Shown: piece by piece, positions 59,087-64,000 of the stretch
How the letters are laid out: every line of letters begins with the position of its first letter
How positions within the stretch are numbered: the stretch's first letter is position 1
From: Zea mays
Lineage: Eukaryota; Streptophyta; Magnoliopsida; Poales; Poaceae
Direction of reading: 5' to 3'
NCBI RefSeq assembly: GCF_902167145.1
Contig: NC_050098.1
Location: 115,234,207-115,298,206 of the forward strand
Length of the DNA stretch: 64,000 nucleotides
The notes under the pieces: model-generated
Told to the model about the DNA's origin: nothing
The model's input: the letters and a program-made list of their open reading frames with translations, nothing else
Database searches by the model: none
Made by a program: the position numbers and the translations under genes

Positions 59087-62000
59087 GCAGTATAGACTTG
59101 ATCCTTGGTATGTCATGGTTAAGAAAGGCAAAGACAGTTTATACACTGTGCTAAGGGAACCATAGAACTCACCAGTTCCAAAGGAGAAAGATTTGAAGTT
59201 GGAATTGCAGTAACTACTGCCACCAGACTAGCGGCATTCTTAGTAGATAGGAAGTTTGTTGGTGTCAACATCCGTGTGGTTAGAGATTTTTCGGATGTCT
59301 TCCCAGAAGAGTCACCAGGGATGCCACCATATAGGGAAATTGAGTTTGTCATTGCTCTCTTACCTGGGACTGCTCCTATTTCTAAACGGCCATACATGAT
59401 GTCCGTAGAAGAGCTAAAGGAACTTAAGAAGCAGTTAACGGAATTATAGGATGCTGGGTACATTCGTCCAAGTTCTTCACCTTGTGGAGCGCCAGTTCTA
59501 TTTATACAAAAGAAAGATGGGTCACAAGGGATGTGCGTGGATTATAGGACCCTTAATGATGTCACTGTGAAGAACAAGTATCCATTACCCCGCATTGAAG
59601 ATTTATTTGATCAGATGAAAGGTGCAAGAGTATTCTCGAAGATTAATCTTCGATCGGGTTACCATCAAATGAAGATTAGGCCATTGGATATTCCCAAGAC
59701 GGATTCCTCGACCCGATATGGTTTATATGAGTTCACCATTATGTCATTTGGACTAACTAGTGCACCAACCTATTTTATGGATCTGAAGAATAAGGTGTTC
59801 ATGATCTAGACAGATTCGTCATGGTTTTCATCGACGATATTTTTATTTATTCCAAGAGTGATAGTGATCATGAGGAACATCTGAGATTGGTGCTACAAAA
59901 GATAAGGGATAATCAACTCTACGCCAAGTATAGCAAATGCGAGTTTTGGATTGGCGAGGTGCCATTCCTTGGACATATCATTTCTAATGGAGGGATATCA
60001 GTGGATCCTGCTAAAGTCAAGGAGATAGTGGCGTGGATCATACCCACTATAGTTACTGAGGTCCGGAGTTTCTTGGGACTTGCAGGATATTATTGGAGAT
60101 TTATTGAAGGACTTTCTAAGATCGCTAAGCCTATGACCTCACTTCTAGAGAAGGGAAGAGAGTTTAAGTGGGATGAGAAGTACCAAGACAGCTTTAATCA
60201 ACTAAAGAAGAGGTTAATGTCACCAGTATTGGTTATACCGGATCTACAGAAGGGATTTGACATTTATTGTGATGCATGTGACCAAGGCTTGGGATGTGTG
60301 CTCATGCAAGAAGGACATGTGATCGCCTACGCGTCTCGTCAGTTGCGGAAACATGAATTGAACTACCCCACGCATGACTTAGAACTGGCAGCCATTGCGC
60401 ATGCGCTTAAGATTTGGAGACATTATATTATGGGAACCAAGTGTCAAGTATGCACGGATCATAAGAGTTTGAAGTACACATTTTTCACTCAGAAGAATCT
60501 CAACCTTAGGCAATGTCGTTGGTTGGAGCTTATTAAGGATTATGATTTTGAGATTCACTATCACCCGGGCAAGGCGAATTTGGTTACAGATGCCTTGAGT
60601 CAAAAGGAGCATGTTCATTCAGCTGTTGTTGCCCAGCTACCCGATGAGATTGTTGAGGATTTCAGGAGACTTAACCTGGGGATAGTTGCTCACACTGAAG
60701 GAGTTATTATTGATGTGGAACCTACTTTGGAGAAAGAAATCCGTAAAGGACAAATTGGTGATGCTAAGATACAAGAGATTAAGGATCTGATTACTGAAGG
60801 TCGAGGTTCGGAATTCACGGAAGATGAGCAAGGCACCATATGGTTCAAGGATAGGATATGTGTTCCTAATATTGAAAGCCTTCGTGAGATTATTTTAAAG
60901 GAAACCCATGACTCGGATTATTCTATTCATCCTAGGAGTACCAAGATGTATCAGGATTTGAAGTAGAAAGTTCTGGTGGTATGGATTGAAGAGAGATGTG
61001 GTGCACATGTGGTTATGTGCGATGTGTCAAAGAGTTAAGGCAGAACACCAAAGACCAACTGGACTATTATACCCATTAAAGATACCCGAATGGAAGTGGG
61101 AAGAGATTGGTATAAACTTTATTACTGGATTGCCTCGCACCCCGAGAGGATATGATTCGATATGGGTTATTGTGGATAGATTGAACAAAGTGGCTCATTT
61201 CATTCCGATCAAGACTACTTATAAGATATCTCAATTGTTAGAGTTATATATGTTTCGGATTATGTCTCTACACAGTGTACCGAAGAAGATCGTTTCGGAT
61301 AGAGGACCACAGTTCACCTCTAGACTTTGGAAAAGTTTTCATGAGAATTTGGATACGAATTTGAAGTTTAGTTTGGCTTACCATCCTCAGACTGATGGAC
61401 AGACTGAAAGAACTAATCAAGTATTGGAGGACATGTTGAGAGCTTGTGCCCTTCAGCATGGTAGTAGTTGGGACAAGAGTCTACCTTGTGCTGAGTTCTC
61501 ATATAATAATAGTTACCAGGCCAGTCTAAAGATGTCACCTTTCGAGACTCTGTATGGCAGGAAATGCAGGACTCCTCTATATTGGGATAAGACTAGAGGA
61601 AGACAATTCTTTGGACCTGAACTTATTCAAGAGGTAGAAGATCAAGTCTGTATAATCAAGGAGAACTTGAGGGTAGCTCAGACCAGGCAAAAGAGTTACG
61701 CTGATAATAGAAGAAGACCACTAGAATTTGAGGAAGGTGATCATGTGTACCTCAAGGTGTCACCACTTCGTGGAATGAGGAGATTCAAAATTAAGGGAAA
61801 ATTGTCCCCTCACTTTATTGGACCCTTTAGAGGTTTTAGGCAAGTTGGAGAGATGGCCTATCAACTCGAGCGGCCTGATAATCTATCTGATGTGCATGAT
61901 GTATTCCTTGTGTCTCAACTTAAGAAGTGTCTCCGTGTCCCTGAGGAACAGTTACCAATGGAAGAGCTCAGTGTTCATGGTGGTTTGACTTACACGGAGT

Positions 62001-62160
62001 ACCCTATCAAGATTCTTGACACTTTGGCTCGAGTTACAAGAAATAAGGTTATAAAGATGTACAATGTACAATGGAGTCACCATGGAGAAGATGAAGCAAC
62101 ATAGGAAAGAGAAGAAGAGCATCACACATATTTTCTCCATTTTTCCCTAGTCCTTTCTAA
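59087..62160 (+). pseudogene. pol: Gypsy pol remnant (protease end, RT, RNase H, integrase, chromodomain)
   Basis: In order: protease tail (LILGMSWL), RT ([19 protein letters not shown] to [13 protein letters not shown] from 59821), RNase H ([22 protein letters not shown]), integrase HHCC and DDE core from 60986 (CAMCQRVKAEHQRPTG, ISDRGPQFTSR-like VSDRGPQFTS, QTDGQTERTN), and a chromodomain-like end. Breaks: TAG at 59447-59449, frame change near 59800, TAG plus shift at 60964-60970, TAG at 62102-62104. It provides the integrase region that is missing at about 3145 in the other Tekay-like element. Confidence 0.9.
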
Positions 62161-62181
62161 ATCTCGAGGACGAGATTCTTG

Positions 62182-62198
62182 TTAAGAGGGGTAGGATT
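62182..62198 (+). other. Polypurine tract of the gag-less Gypsy
   Basis: TTAAGAGGGGTAGGATT directly before TGTAATACCC. Confidence 0.8.
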
Positions 62199-64000
62199 TG
62201 TAATACCCAAAAGTATATAATGAAAATATAGTGGAATTACATATATGTTTTTGCCCTGGTTATTATGACATGTGAACAACATATTTAAAAGTGGACAACT
62301 AAATAAAAGACACATAAATAACTCATGCATCATGCTGGAGTTTATTTTATTGCGCATCTATAAATAATAAAAATTATAATATCAAAAACAATACATTGAT
62401 ATACAAACTAGAATTTAAAACCTAAATGGGGGGCAAAACTTTGGAGAAAGAGAAGAGAATACCGCATAAAATAAAGGATATATATATATATTCTTCTTAT
62501 CATAAGATTTGAATTTTGTACGTTGATATACGTGCAAGTCACAACCAAATTTAAATTCGAAATTCAAAATCTAAAATGAAAAAATAATAAAAAAAGAAAG
62601 AAGAAAGAACCTAAATGGGCCCAAACCTTCCCCTTGGCCCACCGGCTCCTCGCGTCCACCAAGCCGTCGGGCTGCGCACAAATAGCGGGACCGTTGCAAC
62701 CACCGTGGCTTCCCTGGGATATTTACGCAGTGCGCCCAACGATTCTTCCCCTCTCCTTTATGTCGTGATCTCAAAGCAAATTGCGGGGTCCCTAGCTGCC
62801 GCCGTGTGCATCTGCGTCGTGAGGAGAGAGAGGGTAAGGGATAGAAAATCTATGTCACCGTTGTGGTTCTGCTCGTTCGCCGTCGCCATAACAGTAACTC
62901 CCGGCCGCTAGTGGTCCCTGGATCCTCCGCGAGCTGCCTCTGCCACACGTCAACTACGATAATGCGGTCGCCATGGCGCGCCCGCGCCACCGTCTCCACG
63001 GCTGTTTCCAATCTGCTCGACCGATTGGTAGACGGCTGGGGGAGCATCTTCTCCGGGGGACACCGCGCGTCGTGGAGCCTTGCCGAAGTTCAGGGACGTC
63101 TGGGGATGGCGTAATTGCTTGTCGTGGTTTATGCATCGCCGCGGGGTTGCTGGGATTGGTGGTCTTCGCACTCCAACGCATCAACCGCAGGTATTGCTCT
63201 ATCCATCTAGTTCGCACTCGACTCTAGATCGTGTAGCACCTGAGTTTGTGGAGTCTGGGGCATGGAAACAACGTTGGGGCGTGGGCCGGTGTGACCTCAG
63301 CCGCGGGCGATGGCCGTCCGTCGTGGCTGGCTGTCGGAGGGTAGAAGGAGAGTCCTTGGCGGTCGGTTTCTTGATGGACGGCTCGGATTCAACCAGAGCC
63401 ATACCGGTTGGGTGGATAATTCGCAGCCCCTGGATCGTGATCCTGCGGCTCGGGATGGAATCGCTCGTGATTAAGTGCCCACCGTTGATCTTTGATCTTG
63501 TGGACTGGAATGCGTACCGGTTCAATTGGGGTGGGGATCTAATCTGGACCATCTGGGTCAGATCTTATGGCCCTGTGTAACCCATACCCCTTCGGCCTGT
63601 GTTTTTATAAAACGAACCCTAGAAAACCTAGGAATCAACATGTCTTTCAATGCAGCAGCCCTCTGTGTCTGTGGAATCTTGCGCCAGACCCCCTGCACTT
63701 TCCAGAAATCGAGGCCCAGTCCAGAGTGGATTAAAAATAGTGAAATAATATTTGAAATTCGTTTTTAATACAAAAACAAATCTAGAAACTTGTAAAATGC
63801 ATAAAAAATTCATTTTAGCTCCAAATTGAACCATTCCAATTCCTATAATTTTGTAATATTAATGTCTATCATTTAGTGTCTCTGTTTTTACATGAAAACA
63901 GTAAGAAAATTAATTTCTCATTTAATCCTATTTCAAGCACATTAAACCTTAGGAAATTCATAACTTGAAATGTATAACTCCAAATTTAATGATTCCAGTT
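62199..64000 (+). repeat. 3' LTR of the gag-less Gypsy, partial
   Basis: Matches the 5' LTR from 54848 but lacks about 510 bp (5' LTR positions about 55305-55815, including the MITE). Runs off the window. Confidence 0.9.

Larger units (their letters stand above)
54848..64000 (+). mobile_element. Tekay-like Gypsy lacking gag, pol degraded; right end outside the window
   Basis: 5' LTR 54848-58576, iMet-type PBS (58581-58592), pol remnants (59087-62160), polypurine tract (62182-62198) and the start of the 3' LTR (62199 on). Only about 500 bp separate PBS from the protease remnant, so gag is deleted. Inserted into an Opie/Ji-like pol. The 5' LTR starts TATAATACCC, not TGTAATACCC. Several stops and frameshifts make it older than the element at 113-10906. 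Confidence 0.9.

Overview
The window looks like intergenic DNA from a large, repeat-rich grass genome, most likely maize (Zea mays) or a close relative. The basis is nested LTR retrotransposons with Opie/Ji-type Copia LTRs (ends TGAAAGGGAAT...CGACTATCA), Tekay/Del-type Gypsy chromoviruses, a Tat-lineage Gypsy with a cinful/zeon-like LTR, an L1-type LINE, hAT- and Tourist-like MITEs, and a single host-gene remnant, the LRR exon of an NLR. No bacterial, organellar, tRNA, rRNA or CRISPR feature was seen. Family names come from recognising sequence style, not from a database search.

Layout. 1-24246: the 3' part of a Tat-type Gypsy element (+ strand; 3' LTR 23578-24246) with a decayed antisense ORF. 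Two younger elements sit inside it: a Tekay-like Gypsy (113-10906, minus strand, duplicated target ATTAC) and an Opie-like Copia (13588-22975, minus strand, target TTCTC). 24247-28644: low-copy DNA with an NLR LRR exon (26208-27511, minus strand) and a small MITE. 28645-35783: a young, apparently coding-intact Copia element (+ strand, target CGGGA). 36081-38383: a 5'-truncated LINE (minus strand). 38419-45240: GC-rich DNA with a TATA box plus a tandem repeat of about 235 bp, split by two solo LTRs (38834-42329, target CGGGT; 43134-44453, target ATTTC). 45240-54847: an LTR fragment, a minus-strand Copia LTR that is itself split by a solo Tekay-like LTR (46363-51212, target AAAGA), inside which sits a composite hAT MITE (46965-48388, 8-bp target CCCGCAAC), then a truncated Opie/Ji-like element. 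That last element is cut by a Tekay-like Gypsy (54848 to beyond 64000, + strand) that has lost gag and has a broken pol.

How the parts relate. The Copia at 28645 carries every domain needed for its own mobility in one frame. The young Tekay-like element at 113-10906 has lost its integrase core by a clean in-frame deletion, so it would need helper integrase, yet its two LTRs are almost identical. It also carries an extra 337-codon ORF upstream of gag with a predicted dsRNA-binding-like fold and a coiled coil, the most unusual coding feature here. The most unusual non-coding signals are a block of about 400 bp conserved in otherwise diverged Gypsy LTRs of both orientations, arrays of a CACCGGACA/TGTCCGGTG palindrome in the Copia LTRs, and the composite hAT MITE.
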